This document shows, one piece after another, positions 1 through 7,142 of a stretch of 25,570 bases of DNA. Positions within the stretch are counted from its first letter, which is position 1. Each line of letters opens with the position of its first letter. The notes beneath the pieces were generated by a model. That model saw nothing but the letters and a program-made list of their open reading frames with translations. It made no database searches and was not told where the DNA came from. This stretch comes from CAZRDB01 sp964598695 (lineage in GTDB: Bacteria; Armatimonadota; Zipacnadia; UBA1398), in contig CAZRDB010000059.1 of assembly GCA_964598695.1 (NCBI GenBank), positions 1 to 25,570 on the forward strand, given 5' to 3'. The position numbers were made by a program, and so were the translations under genes.

Positions 1-1318
1 CCCGGGGAAGCGACGGGGCCCCATGCGCGAACTCGGCCAGTCGCTCGCGCGCGCGCGCCAGGTCAAGGGGGTAGCCCCAGTAGTCGGCCGATCGCGCCAG
101 GCGGGCCAGGTGGTCCTCGAGCCGACGGTACGCGCCGGCCTCCGTGAGCAGCAGGGTCTCGAACAACTCCATCGCGACGGTCGAGCGGAGGGCGAACCGT
201 GCCTTGGCTCGCGTCTCGGCGAGTTCGAGGTCGGGCCGGGAGTCCCAGACGATCCCGGCGCCGACGCCGAGCGCGTACCCGTCCGGCTCTCGCACGAGCG
301 TTCGGATCGGCAGGTTCCAGACGCAGTCGCCGCCCGGCCGCAGCAGCCCCAACGCGCCCGTGTAGAGCCCCCGCGGGCAGTCCTCCAGCTCCCGGATGAT
401 CTCCATCGTGCGAAGCTTGGGCGCCCCCGTGATCGAAGCCCCGGGGAAGGTCGCCGCGAACAGCTCGACGAGGCCGACGCCCGGCCGCAGCGTCGCCGTG
501 ACCGTGCCGGTCATCTGCCAGACACTGCGGTACTGCTCCAGGGCGAACAGCTCGGGCACGGCGACCGAGCCCGTCCGCGCAACATGGCCGAGGTCGTTGC
601 GGACCATGTCGACGATCATCAGGTTCTCGGCGCGCTCCTTCTCGCTCGCGAGCAGCGCCTCGGCCTCCGCACGATCCGCCTCGGCCGTGGGGCGGCGCGG
701 GCGGGTGCCCTTCATCGGCCGACTGATGACCCGGTCGCTGCGGCGCTCGAGGAACAGCTCGGGCGAGAGGCTGAGCACCTCCCGGCCAGGGATCGCCAGG
801 TAGGCCGCGTAGGGCACGGGGTGCGTCTCTGCGAGGGCGAGGAAGTACGCCAGCGGCTCGAGCGCCAGGGGCAGGCGGGCGCGGCAGGTGTAGTTCACCT
901 GGTAGGTGTGGCCGCGCTCGATCCACCGATGGATCCGGCCGATCGCCGCGGCATACTGCTCCTCGGTCACCTGGAGCGAGAGCGCGACCTCGGGGATCTC
1001 CGTGAGCCCCACGGGCAGCTCGGCTCGCCGCAGCGGCCTGACGTGCCGGACGGGGTAGGCGGCCATCCACGCGATCGGGCCGGGCGATGGGTCGTGCGTC
1101 GGCAGACCGAACGCGCGCCCCGCCTCGTAGGTGACGAAGGCGGCGACGTAGCAGCCGGCCCGGCTCGCCTCCTCGGCCCGCGCCAGGAGGGCAGGCGCCT
1201 CGTCGGGTTCGTGGGCCTCCGCAACATCCGAGGGCTCGCACAGCGCAACCGCCTCCGCCCCGGGGAGCCATGTCCCCGGACCGACGAACAGCCCCGCGTA
1301 GGGTGTGCCGAACTCCAT
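1..1318 (-). CDS. pabB: Aminodeoxychorismate synthase component I fused to PabC-like lyase (partial, C-terminus beyond window)
   Basis: PabB makes 4-amino-4-deoxychorismate from chorismate and ammonia for folate (p-aminobenzoate) synthesis in the cytoplasm. The frame opens at ATG 1318 (MEFGTPYAGLF), with GGAG 5 nt upstream, and stays open to the window edge (about 439 codons). Hallmarks of the chorismate-binding fold are visible in order: QVNYT near residue 142, ELFLERR, PMKGTRPR with the conserved lysine of PabB enzymes, ENLMIVDMVRNDLG, VWQMTGTV, FPGASITGAPK and GAGIVWDS. After the PabB domain the chain continues directly into FETLLLTEAGAYRRLEDHL. That resembles the start of a class IV aminotransferase-fold aminodeoxychorismate lyase (PabC), so this is probably a PabB-PabC fusion that converts chorismate to p-aminobenzoate with PabA supplying ammonia. 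The PabC part is mostly outside the window. Anthranilate synthase TrpE is less likely given the PMKGT motif and the fusion. It is divergent from the DUF4838 gene. Confidence 0.92.
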   Translation of the reverse strand, partial: MEFGTPYAGLFVGPGTWLPGAEAVALCEPSDVAEAHEPDEAPALLARAEEASRAGCYVAAFVTYEAGRAFGLPTHDPSPGPIAWMAAYPVRHVRPLRRAELPVGLTEIPEVALSLQVTEEQYAAAIGRIHRWIERGHTYQVNYTCRARLPLALEPLAYFLALAETHPVPYAAYLAIPGREVLSLSPELFLERRSDRVISRPMKGTRPRRPTAEADRAEAEALLASEKERAENLMIVDMVRNDLGHVARTGSVAVPELFALEQYRSVWQMTGTVTATLRPGVGLVELFAATFPGASITGAPKLRTMEIIRELEDCPRGLYTGALGLLRPGGDCVWNLPIRTLVREPDGYALGVGAGIVWDSRPDLELAETRAKARFALRSTVAMELFETLLLTEAGAYRRLEDHLARLARSADYWGYPLDLARARERLAEFAHGAPSLPR

Positions 1319-1468
1319 GCGCGCTCCGTGGGCGCCGTCCCGAGCCCTATGTACGCCACGGGGGCCCGGACGCCTCCTTGCGCCGCGCGGCGGAGGAGCC
1401 TACCCCCCCCTGCGCGAACCGAACACCCGCGGGGCCCCGGGGACGGCCCCCTGCGGAGGGTGATCTCC
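1319..1468. other. Divergent intergenic region, pabB / DUF4838 gene
   Basis: This 150-nt region holds the 5' ends of two divergent genes. The ribosome binding site of the rightward gene, GGAGGG, lies at 1455-1460. A possible minus-strand -10 (TACATA, 1353-1348) sits about 30 nt before the pabB start but has no convincing -35. No operator or riboswitch is evident. Confidence 0.4.
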
Positions 1469-3775
1469 ATGCGCGGTCTGCACGCGGCTCGGACCCTGGT
1501 TCTCGGCCTGGTCACGCTCACGGCGCTCACGGCGCCGGGGGCCCGCGCCGATGGGGGCGCCGCCGTACGGGCGGGGCTCCTGGCTGAAGGGGGAACGACG
1601 GCCTACCGAATCGTCCTCGCGCCGGACGCGATCGCGCCCGAGCGCTACGCGGCCGAGGAGTTGGCGCGGTTCCTCGGCGAGTCGACGGGCGCGACGTTCG
1701 CGATCGTCACGGCCGGCGAGGAGGGCCCGGGGCCGCGGATCCTCGTCGGGCAGGGCGACCTGGTGCGCGAGCTGCTCCCGAACCACGACCTCGCGGCACT
1801 CGGCGCTGACGGCCTCGTCGAGCGGACGGTGGGCGGGGACCTGATCCTGACCGGCGGCCGGCCGCGCGGGACGCTCTACGCCGTCTACGACTTCCTCGAG
1901 GATGTCGTCGGCTGCCGCTGGTGGTCATCGAAGGTGAGCACGATCCCCCGCCACGACCGGCTCGCCCTGCCGCGGCTCGACGTGACCGAGACGCCCGTGC
2001 TGGAGTACCGCGAGCCCTTCTGGTTCGACGCGTTCGATGGTGACTGGGCCGCGCGCAACCGCGCGAACGGCAACTCGGAGCGACTCGATGAGGCCCACGG
2101 CGGCAAGCACGTCTACAAGGGTTTCGTCCACACCTTCTTCCCGCTCGTGCCGCCCTCCGAGCACTTCGCGACCCACCCGGAGTGGTACAGCGAGATCGAC
2201 GGCCAGCGCTCGGCGGGCGGCCAGCTCTGCCTCACCAACGAGGAACTCGTCGCCTTCACGCTCGAGCAGGTCAAGGCCTGGCTGCGCGAATCGCCCGAGG
2301 CGACCATCGTCTCGGTCTCGCAGAACGACTGGTGGGGCGCCTGCCAGTGCGAGGAGTGCGCCGCGCTCGAGAAGGAGGAAGGCTCGCCGATCGGCCCGAT
2401 CCTCCACTTCGTGAACCGGATCGCGGCGGGGATCGAGGACGAGTTCCCGCACGTCGCGGTCGACACGCTCGCCTACTCCTACAGCCGCAAGCCGCCGCTG
2501 CACGTGAAGCCGCGCCCCAACGTCATCGTCCGCCTGTGCAGCATCGAGTGCGACTTCTCGCGCCCGCTGACGGCCGAGGTGAACAAGACCTTCGCCGATG
2601 ACATCCGCGGCTGGTCCAAGAAGTGCCAGCGGCTGTACATCTGGGACTACACGACGAACTTCGCGCACTACCTCCTCCCCCACCCCAACCTGCGAGCGTT
2701 GGGTCCGAACGTCCGCTTCTTCGCCGAGCACGGAGCGAAGGGCATCTTCGAGCAGGGGGCGTACCAGTCGTACGGCGCGGAGTTCGCCGAGCTGCGCGCC
2801 TGGCTGCTCGCGAAGCTGCTGTGGGACCCGTACCAGGATGACGAAGCGCTGATCGACGAGTTCCTCCGGGGCTACTACGGGGAGGCCGCGGGGCCGATCG
2901 GGGAGTACATCGACCTCATGGCCGACACCTGCGAGGCGGCCGACCACTACCTCTCGTGCTACTCCAGCAACGCCGCGCCCTTCCTGAGCCTCGAGACGCT
3001 CACGAAGGCCGAGGCGCTGTTTGACCGGGCCGAGGCGGCCGTGGCCGATGACCCCGCCGTGCTCGACCGCGTTCGGATGGCGCGCGTGCCGATCCGCTAC
3101 GTGTGGTTCTCCCGCTACTTCGAGCTGCAGCAGCGCGCCAAGCTGAGCGGGATCCCGTGGGCCGGCCCGGCCGACTACGGCACCGGCGTCCAGGCGTTCA
3201 TCGACTTCCTCCGTGCACACGACGTCACGATGGTCAGCGAGGGCACGACACTCGACGCCTGGGCTCAGCGCGTCGCCGCGCTCCCGCGCACCGCGAGCGG
3301 GCCGCCTCCGGGCTGTGAGAACCTGCCGGAGACCGACTGGCTCGATCTCCAGGACATGGCGTTCAGCCTGTACCGCGAGGGGGATCTCGCGACCCGCACG
3401 CCGGACCCGAAGGCCTCGGACGGCGTCGCGGCCAAGATGCCCGGCAGCACGCGCGAGTGGGCGGTCCAGGATCCGCTCTTCGCGGCGGGCGCCGATCCGG
3501 ACGCGAAGTGGATGTGCCACGTCGTGGTGCGGTGCGATCTCAAGGGCACGCAGGGGACGGCCTTCTCGTGCGGCCTGTACGACACCGTGAGCAAGCAGGG
3601 CGTCGCGGGGCTGAACGTACCGGCCTCCCAGGTCGATAGTGGCGAGTACCGCGTCTACCAGATCGGCGAGACCACCCTGCGCGACGGCCTCTACCTGTGG
3701 ATCGCGCCGGACGCGAACCCGGACAACGTCGACAGCGTCTGGGTCGACCGGTTCTTCCTGACGCGGGTGCGGTAG
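1469..3775 (+). CDS. Secreted DUF4838 family carbohydrate-active protein
   Basis: A 768-residue exported protein. ATG 1469 has GGAGGG 8 nt upstream and opens a signal peptide (about residues 1-28, ending GARAD). The same frame is open far upstream, but that stretch lies antisense to pabB. Residues ~35-150 resemble the small alpha/beta domain found at the N-terminus of alpha-glucuronidase and GH20-type enzymes (RIVLAPDAIAPERYAAEELARF, then TLYAVYDFLEDVVGCRWW). Residues ~200-470 match DUF4838, an uncharacterised glycoside-hydrolase-like domain, with SQNDWWGACQCEEC and a Cys cluster at C292, C294 and C297. The C-terminal ~150 residues look like a beta-rich accessory, possibly carbohydrate-binding, domain ending in WVDRFFLTRVR. 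DUF4838 proteins occur in polysaccharide-degrading bacteria, but no reaction is established to my knowledge. It appears monocistronic. Confidence 0.85.
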   Translation: MRGLHAARTLVLGLVTLTALTAPGARADGGAAVRAGLLAEGGTTAYRIVLAPDAIAPERYAAEELARFLGESTGATFAIVTAGEEGPGPRILVGQGDLVRELLPNHDLAALGADGLVERTVGGDLILTGGRPRGTLYAVYDFLEDVVGCRWWSSKVSTIPRHDRLALPRLDVTETPVLEYREPFWFDAFDGDWAARNRANGNSERLDEAHGGKHVYKGFVHTFFPLVPPSEHFATHPEWYSEIDGQRSAGGQLCLTNEELVAFTLEQVKAWLRESPEATIVSVSQNDWWGACQCEECAALEKEEGSPIGPILHFVNRIAAGIEDEFPHVAVDTLAYSYSRKPPLHVKPRPNVIVRLCSIECDFSRPLTAEVNKTFADDIRGWSKKCQRLYIWDYTTNFAHYLLPHPNLRALGPNVRFFAEHGAKGIFEQGAYQSYGAEFAELRAWLLAKLLWDPYQDDEALIDEFLRGYYGEAAGPIGEYIDLMADTCEAADHYLSCYSSNAAPFLSLETLTKAEALFDRAEAAVADDPAVLDRVRMARVPIRYVWFSRYFELQQRAKLSGIPWAGPADYGTGVQAFIDFLRAHDVTMVSEGTTLDAWAQRVAALPRTASGPPPGCENLPETDWLDLQDMAFSLYREGDLATRTPDPKASDGVAAKMPGSTREWAVQDPLFAAGADPDAKWMCHVVVRCDLKGTQGTAFSCGLYDTVSKQGVAGLNVPASQVDSGEYRVYQIGETTLRDGLYLWIAPDANPDNVDSVWVDRFFLTRVR

Positions 3776-3807
3776 GCGCGGGCGGATGGGGGAACCACCG
3801 GCCGCGC
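3776..3807 (+). terminator. Possible weak terminator hairpin after DUF4838 gene
   Basis: GCGCGG (3776-3781), directly after the stop codon, can pair with CCGCGC (3802-3807) across a 20-nt loop. There is no T-run. The short stem in GC-rich DNA makes this a weak call. Confidence 0.25.
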
Positions 3808-3819
3808 TTGGTCGTCCCC

Positions 3820-3828
3820 TGCTATACT
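3820..3828 (+). promoter_or_regulatory. Extended -10 promoter of first tandem paralog
   Basis: TGC-TATACT is a good extended -10 element (TGn plus a TATAAT-like hexamer) in otherwise GC-rich DNA, 45 nt before ATG 3874. No convincing -35 lies at the usual distance, which extended -10 promoters tolerate. The identical nine bases occur upstream of the second paralog at 4969-4977. Confidence 0.55.
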
Positions 3829-3873
3829 GCGGTTCGCGCGGGGTGCGGGGGCCAGCTCACTGAGGAGTGCCCT

Positions 3874-4773
3874 ATGTTGAGATGCCCCACGTTCCGCGCT
3901 GTACGCCTGCTCCCCCTCGCCCTCCTGGGCCTCGCGCTGCTCCGCCCCGCGCTCGCGCAGGACGAGCCGCAGCTCTGGAGCGGCGCCGAGAACGCCGGCC
4001 AAGCGCTCGGCAACCTCCTCGCCCGCTGCGAAGAGGCACGGCAGGAGGGTCTCGGCTGGGCCGACGGCCTGCTCAACATCGCGGTGGCTCGCCAGATCCC
4101 CGGCCCGCAGGCGACCGTCCTGTTCGGCGCCGCCGAGGGTGTCGAGTACACCGTCTACGCCGCGCGCGACGACCAGGCGGCGGACGAGGTCACGCTCGAT
4201 GTGCTCGACGGCGACGGCAACTCGCTGGGGACGCACCCGGGCGATGACCCCCTGTGCGTGCGTTTCTCCTGTCCGGCCTACACCGATGTCCGCGTCGGCG
4301 TCACGATGGCCTACAGCGAGGACGCCCCGTCCACCTACATCGCGGTCGGCTTCCTCGAGCAGGGCGGCGTCGACGCCACCCCGGACGAGTTCGCGACCGG
4401 GTTCGGCAAGCTGATCGCCGCCGCCGGCGCGCTGGAGCAGGAGCTGGGGACGGAGCTGCGGCCCCACGCGAACGACCAGTTCGCGATCTTCGGCGCCGTG
4501 CTGCCGGGGAACCAGGGCGGCCGCGTGGCGGGGATCACGCTCGAGGCGAACCTCCACATCCTGCTCAGCGCCGGCGACGAGAACACCAACGAGGTCAGCT
4601 GCGACTTCTCGGACGGCGGAGTAGAGTCGTACGGCTACAGCGGCACGATGGAGACGGTCGCGGCCGTGACCTACACCCCGACGGAGCTGACCGAGGTCGC
4701 TCCCATGGTCGGCGGCAACGGCGAGCGGTCGGTCATGATGTGGATGCTGCTGGATCTCGAGGCCAACGGCTAG
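3874..4773 (+). CDS. Secreted protein of unknown function, tandem paralog 1
   Basis: A 299-residue protein. ATG 3874 is preceded by GAGGAG (3862-3867) and followed by a signal peptide ending near ALAQ (about residue 29). The mature part begins with WSGAENAGQALGNLLARC, also found in the next gene. Residues ~70-165 are beta-rich (VLFGAAEGVEYTVYAA, then VTLDVLDGDGNSLG, then a threonine/serine-rich strand) and resemble a PPC-type (bacterial pre-peptidase C-terminal) beta-sandwich. A conserved C-terminal module follows, with FAIFGAVLPGNQGGRV and a closing WMLLDLEANG. It is clearly homologous end to end with the gene at 5030-5932 (roughly 40-50% identical by eye). I do not recognise a named family for the whole protein, and no catalytic motif is evident. 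The product is predicted periplasmic or extracellular. Confidence 0.8.
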   Translation: MLRCPTFRAVRLLPLALLGLALLRPALAQDEPQLWSGAENAGQALGNLLARCEEARQEGLGWADGLLNIAVARQIPGPQATVLFGAAEGVEYTVYAARDDQAADEVTLDVLDGDGNSLGTHPGDDPLCVRFSCPAYTDVRVGVTMAYSEDAPSTYIAVGFLEQGGVDATPDEFATGFGKLIAAAGALEQELGTELRPHANDQFAIFGAVLPGNQGGRVAGITLEANLHILLSAGDENTNEVSCDFSDGGVESYGYSGTMETVAAVTYTPTELTEVAPMVGGNGERSVMMWMLLDLEANG

Positions 4774-4947
4774 AGCGGCTCTCGCGGGCAAGAGCCAAGA
4801 GCGACAACCTGTGGAGGGTTGCCCCTCCACACCACCCTAGGCGGTTGCCGTCGGGGCCAAAGCCCGTCGGCCTCGACGGCAACCGCTCAGGCAGAGCAGA
4901 AGGGCGAGCATTCGACAGGCCGTTGCTCGCCGCTGCTACCTGCCGGG
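4774..4947 (+). repeat. Conserved hairpin-rich 3' block, copy 1
   Basis: This non-coding block starts immediately after the stop codon of paralog 1 and aligns without gaps to 5933-6106. I count 19 mismatches over 174 nt, about 89% identity. It can form four successive hairpins. They are GGCTCT/AGAGCC (4777-4782 with 4791-4796), an 8-bp GTGGAGGG/CCCTCCAC stem with a 4-nt loop (4811-4830), a long 18-bp stem (4841-4858 with 4869-4886) and GGCGAGCA/TGCTCGCC (4904-4911 with 4924-4931). It could be a structured 3' UTR, a terminator cassette or a small RNA. I do not match it to a known RNA family. Confidence 0.7.
4841..4886 (+). ncRNA. 18-bp hairpin within 3' block copy 1 (candidate structured RNA)
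   Basis: GCGGTTGCCGTCGGGGCC (4841-4858) pairs along its whole length with 4869-4886, with only one G-U wobble, closing a 10-nt loop AAAGCCCGTC. No T-tract follows, so it is not a classic intrinsic terminator. The ncRNA label is a hypothesis. What the sequence shows is the fold potential and its conservation in the second copy. Confidence 0.4.
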
Positions 4948-4968
4948 GGGAGAGCCCCGGCCGCCTGC

Positions 4969-4977
4969 TGCTATACT
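4969..4977 (+). promoter_or_regulatory. Extended -10 promoter of second tandem paralog
   Basis: TGC-TATACT is identical to the element before paralog 1 and lies 52 nt before ATG 5030, just downstream of conserved block copy 1. It suggests each paralog is transcribed from its own similar promoter rather than as an operon. Confidence 0.55.
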
Positions 4978-5029
4978 GGCCTCGCTCTTGGGGCTGGGCG
5001 CGGGACGGGCTGGGTGAGGAGCATCACCC

Positions 5030-5932
5030 ATGCCGGGGTTCCGCACCGCACGTGCGCTCGCGCTCGTCTCGCTCGCACTGCTCGGCCTCTTTGCCCCCTG
5101 TGCCGCCCGGGCGCAACAGGAGGAGGCACCCGTCTGGAGTGGCGCCGAGGGCGCCGGTCAGGCCCTCCACGGCCTTCTCGCGCTGTGCGACCCGGCGCTG
5201 GCCGATGGCTTCGGCTTCGCCGAGGCGCCGGTCTCGCTCGGCGTCGCACTCGTGCAGCCGGGCGCGATCTCGGCGATCGAGTTCCCCGCCGCCGCGGGCG
5301 TCGAGTACACCGTCTATGCCGCGGGCGATGAGGCCTGCACCGACACGGTGACCGTGCGCGTCCTGGATCCGACCGGCAGCGAACTCGGGGAGCACCCGGA
5401 CGGCGACACCAGCCGCGTCACGTTCAGCCGGCCCGAGTCGGGGAGCGCCTGGATCGGCGTCACGCCGCCCTACGCGGACGAAGCCCCGCCGGCCTACTGC
5501 GCGATCGCGGTCCTCGAGCGCGGCGGGCGCACTGCGACGCGCGAGGAGTTCGCGCAAGCGTTCGGGCAGCTCGTCCACGCGGCCGGCGCCATGGAGAAGG
5601 ACCGGGGCGAGCCGCTCGCGCCACACCAGGGCGACCTGTTCGCCCTCTTCGGCGCGGTCCTGCCCGCGGGCGAGAGCGGGCGCGTTACCGGGATGGCGCT
5701 CGAGGGGAACACGCACCTCCTGCTGTGCGCGGGCGACGAGAGGGCCGGCGGCGTGACCTGCGCGGTTGAGGCCATCGCGCCGGGCAGCAGCGCCACGAGC
5801 GGCGCGCCGAGGCCCGTCGCGACGGCCACCCACACCTCCGAGGATCTGACGCTCGCGGCACTCGCGGCCCAGGGCGGCGGCGAGCGGCGTGTCCTGCTGT
5901 GGCTGCTGCTCGATGGCGCGGCCAACGGCTAG
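5030..5932 (+). CDS. Secreted protein of unknown function, tandem paralog 2
   Basis: A 300-residue homolog of the preceding gene. ATG 5030 has GAGGAG at 5014-5019, 10 nt upstream. It has a signal peptide ending near AARAQ (about residue 29), then WSGAEGAGQALHGLLALC, a PPC-like beta-sandwich (AAGVEYTVYAAGDE, then VTVRVLDPTGSELG) and the conserved C-terminal module LFALFGAVLPAGESGRV ending in WLLLDGAANG. Conserved positions shared by the pair include the WSGAE start, the GVEYTVYA strand and the FGAVLP turn. The internal region around residues 255-275 differs strongly. Function is unknown and the product is predicted exported. The stop codon abuts copy 2 of the conserved 3' block, as in paralog 1, so gene and block were duplicated together. 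Confidence 0.8.
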   Translation: MPGFRTARALALVSLALLGLFAPCAARAQQEEAPVWSGAEGAGQALHGLLALCDPALADGFGFAEAPVSLGVALVQPGAISAIEFPAAAGVEYTVYAAGDEACTDTVTVRVLDPTGSELGEHPDGDTSRVTFSRPESGSAWIGVTPPYADEAPPAYCAIAVLERGGRTATREEFAQAFGQLVHAAGAMEKDRGEPLAPHQGDLFALFGAVLPAGESGRVTGMALEGNTHLLLCAGDERAGGVTCAVEAIAPGSSATSGAPRPVATATHTSEDLTLAALAAQGGGERRVLLWLLLDGAANG

Positions 5933-6106
5933 AGCAGCTCTCGCGAGCAAGAGCCAAGAGCGACAACCTGTGGAGGGCTGCCCCTCCACACCACCCTAGG
6001 CGGTTGCGGTCGGGGCCAAAGCCCACGGGCCCCGACGACAGCCGCTCAGGTAGAGCACAAGGGCAAACGCTCGACAGGCCGCTGCTCGCCGCTGCTACGT
6101 GCAGGG
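5933..6106 (+). repeat. Conserved hairpin-rich 3' block, copy 2
   Basis: The second copy of the block begins at the stop codon of paralog 2, exactly 1159 nt downstream of copy 1 and in ungapped alignment with it. The GTGGAGGG/CCCTCCAC hairpin (5970-5989) is unchanged apart from its loop. The long stem (6000-6017 with 6028-6045) keeps 16 of 18 pairs: one change makes a wobble, one turns a wobble into a G-C pair, and two adjacent pairs are lost. The first hairpin keeps 5 of 6 pairs. The fourth is largely disrupted. Confidence 0.7.
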
Positions 6107-6141
6107 ACTCTCGCGAACCGCTGTAGCGGCAGGTAACCTAT

Positions 6142-6195
6142 CCGTACAGACGTGAGAGCCCCTCGCGTGGCTCGTGGGGGGCTCTCGCCGTACGG
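6142..6195. terminator. Two-tier hairpin between convergent genes
   Basis: An inner 9-bp stem, GAGAGCCCC (6154-6162) with GGGGCTCTC (6178-6186), sits inside an outer stem CCGTAC (6142-6147) with GTACGG (6190-6195). It lies between the rightward paralog 2 and the leftward lipoprotein gene ending at 6207, so a bidirectional terminator is the likely role. There is no T-tract on either strand. Confidence 0.55.
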
Positions 6196-6206
6196 AGCCG
6201 ACGCGC

Positions 6207-6944
6207 CTACGGCGCGCCGAAGTACCGGATCTTGGCCTCGAAGTCGCCGGCGATGTAGGTCTTCTTGTTGTCGTTGAAGCACAGGTGGATCTTGCCCTTG
6301 TAGGTCCCGGCGATCTGCACCATCTCGCCCTTCGGGTCGTAGGGCTTCTTCTCGCCGGAGTCGATCGAGAGCGCGCAGGCCCAGGGGCTGTTCACGCTGA
6401 TGGGCGGGTTGGGGCCGTCGTAGTGGCAGTAGAAGATGGTGCCCTCGTCGTGTGGGAACCCCATCTTCACCTCGAACTTGGTGCCCGGAGCGAGATCCTG
6501 GGTCGTGGTGATGACGACCTGGGCGACGCCGGAGAGCGTGTCGGAGTTCCCGGACATCTCCTTGGCGCTGAACACGATCCGCCGGAGCTTGTCGCCCTTG
6601 TCGACATCCATCACGACGGCCTTCGGCTCGAAGGGCTTCCCGTTGAGTACGCCCTTCACGGGGCCGCCGGGGATCCCGGCCAGCGTGGGGGTCTCCGTCC
6701 AGGCGTAGGCGGAGAGCGGGGCCGTCGGTGTGGTGCTCGCGGCCGCCTCCGGCTTGGCGGACGACTCGGTCTTGGGCGCCGACTCCGTCTTCGCGGGCGG
6801 GGGAGGCGTCACGGGGGGCTTCGCGTCGGCCGTCTTGGCGGGCGCCGGGGGCGACGCTCCGGTGTCGGCCGGCTTCGAGCATCCCACAGCGACGACGAGA
6901 CTCACGGCGATCAGAAGGAGTGCGACGGATACCAGCCTGCTCAC
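6207..6944 (-). CDS. Lipoprotein with Pro/Lys/Ala-rich linker, unknown function
   Basis: A 245-residue protein. GTG 6944 is chosen as start because GGGAGGGAG lies 7 nt upstream and the product then opens with a lipoprotein signal (VSRLVSVALLLIAVSLVVAVGC) whose lipobox is VAVGC. The frame is open further upstream, but that stretch does not look like protein. After the lipidated Cys comes a linker of about 55-60 residues rich in Pro, Ala, Lys, Thr and Ser. A beta-rich domain of ~160 residues follows, containing TLAGIPGGPVKGVLNGKPFE, FEVKMGFPHDEGTIFYCHYD and ending GDFEAKIRYFGAP. The layout suggests a membrane-anchored domain held away from the lipid. I do not recognise the domain. The stop codon sits inside a small GC hairpin. 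Confidence 0.75.
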   Translation of the reverse strand: MSRLVSVALLLIAVSLVVAVGCSKPADTGASPPAPAKTADAKPPVTPPPPAKTESAPKTESSAKPEAAASTTPTAPLSAYAWTETPTLAGIPGGPVKGVLNGKPFEPKAVVMDVDKGDKLRRIVFSAKEMSGNSDTLSGVAQVVITTTQDLAPGTKFEVKMGFPHDEGTIFYCHYDGPNPPISVNSPWACALSIDSGEKKPYDPKGEMVQIAGTYKGKIHLCFNDNKKTYIAGDFEAKIRYFGAP

Positions 6945-7058
6945 GCTCCAGCTCCCTCCCTGCCCGTGACCGGGCGTCGAACCGATCCAGCCGCTCCCAC
7001 CACTGCGAAGGCCCGAGGGGCGCTTCTCCAGCGCGACCGCATCTCCCTGCGCCCCCTC

Positions 7059-7072
7059 GGCGCGTACGCGCC
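7059..7072. other. 14-bp perfect palindrome in intergenic gap
   Basis: GGCGCGTACGCGCC lies in the 198-nt gap between two leftward lipoprotein genes (6945-7142). It could be part of a terminator for the SGNH-like gene, an operator, or chance in GC-rich DNA. Confidence 0.3.
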
Positions 7073-7142
7073 ACACGCCACCGAGAGCGGTGCTCCGCAG
7101 TGGCATGTGGGGTCGTGCGGTTCGGTTGCGTGGGCCGGGTCG

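Noticed and set aside
23..1468. Open plus-strand frame continuing upstream of the DUF4838 gene
   Set aside because: It is antisense to the pabB coding sequence, Arg/Pro-rich and not protein-like. The signal peptide and ribosome site at 1455-1469 mark the true start.
4774..6106. Insertion sequence or MITE as the origin of the 3' blocks
   Set aside because: No terminal inverted repeats or target duplications frame the blocks, and each begins exactly at a stop codon at the same offset from its gene. Duplication together with the gene is simpler, though a dispersed repeat cannot be excluded from one window.
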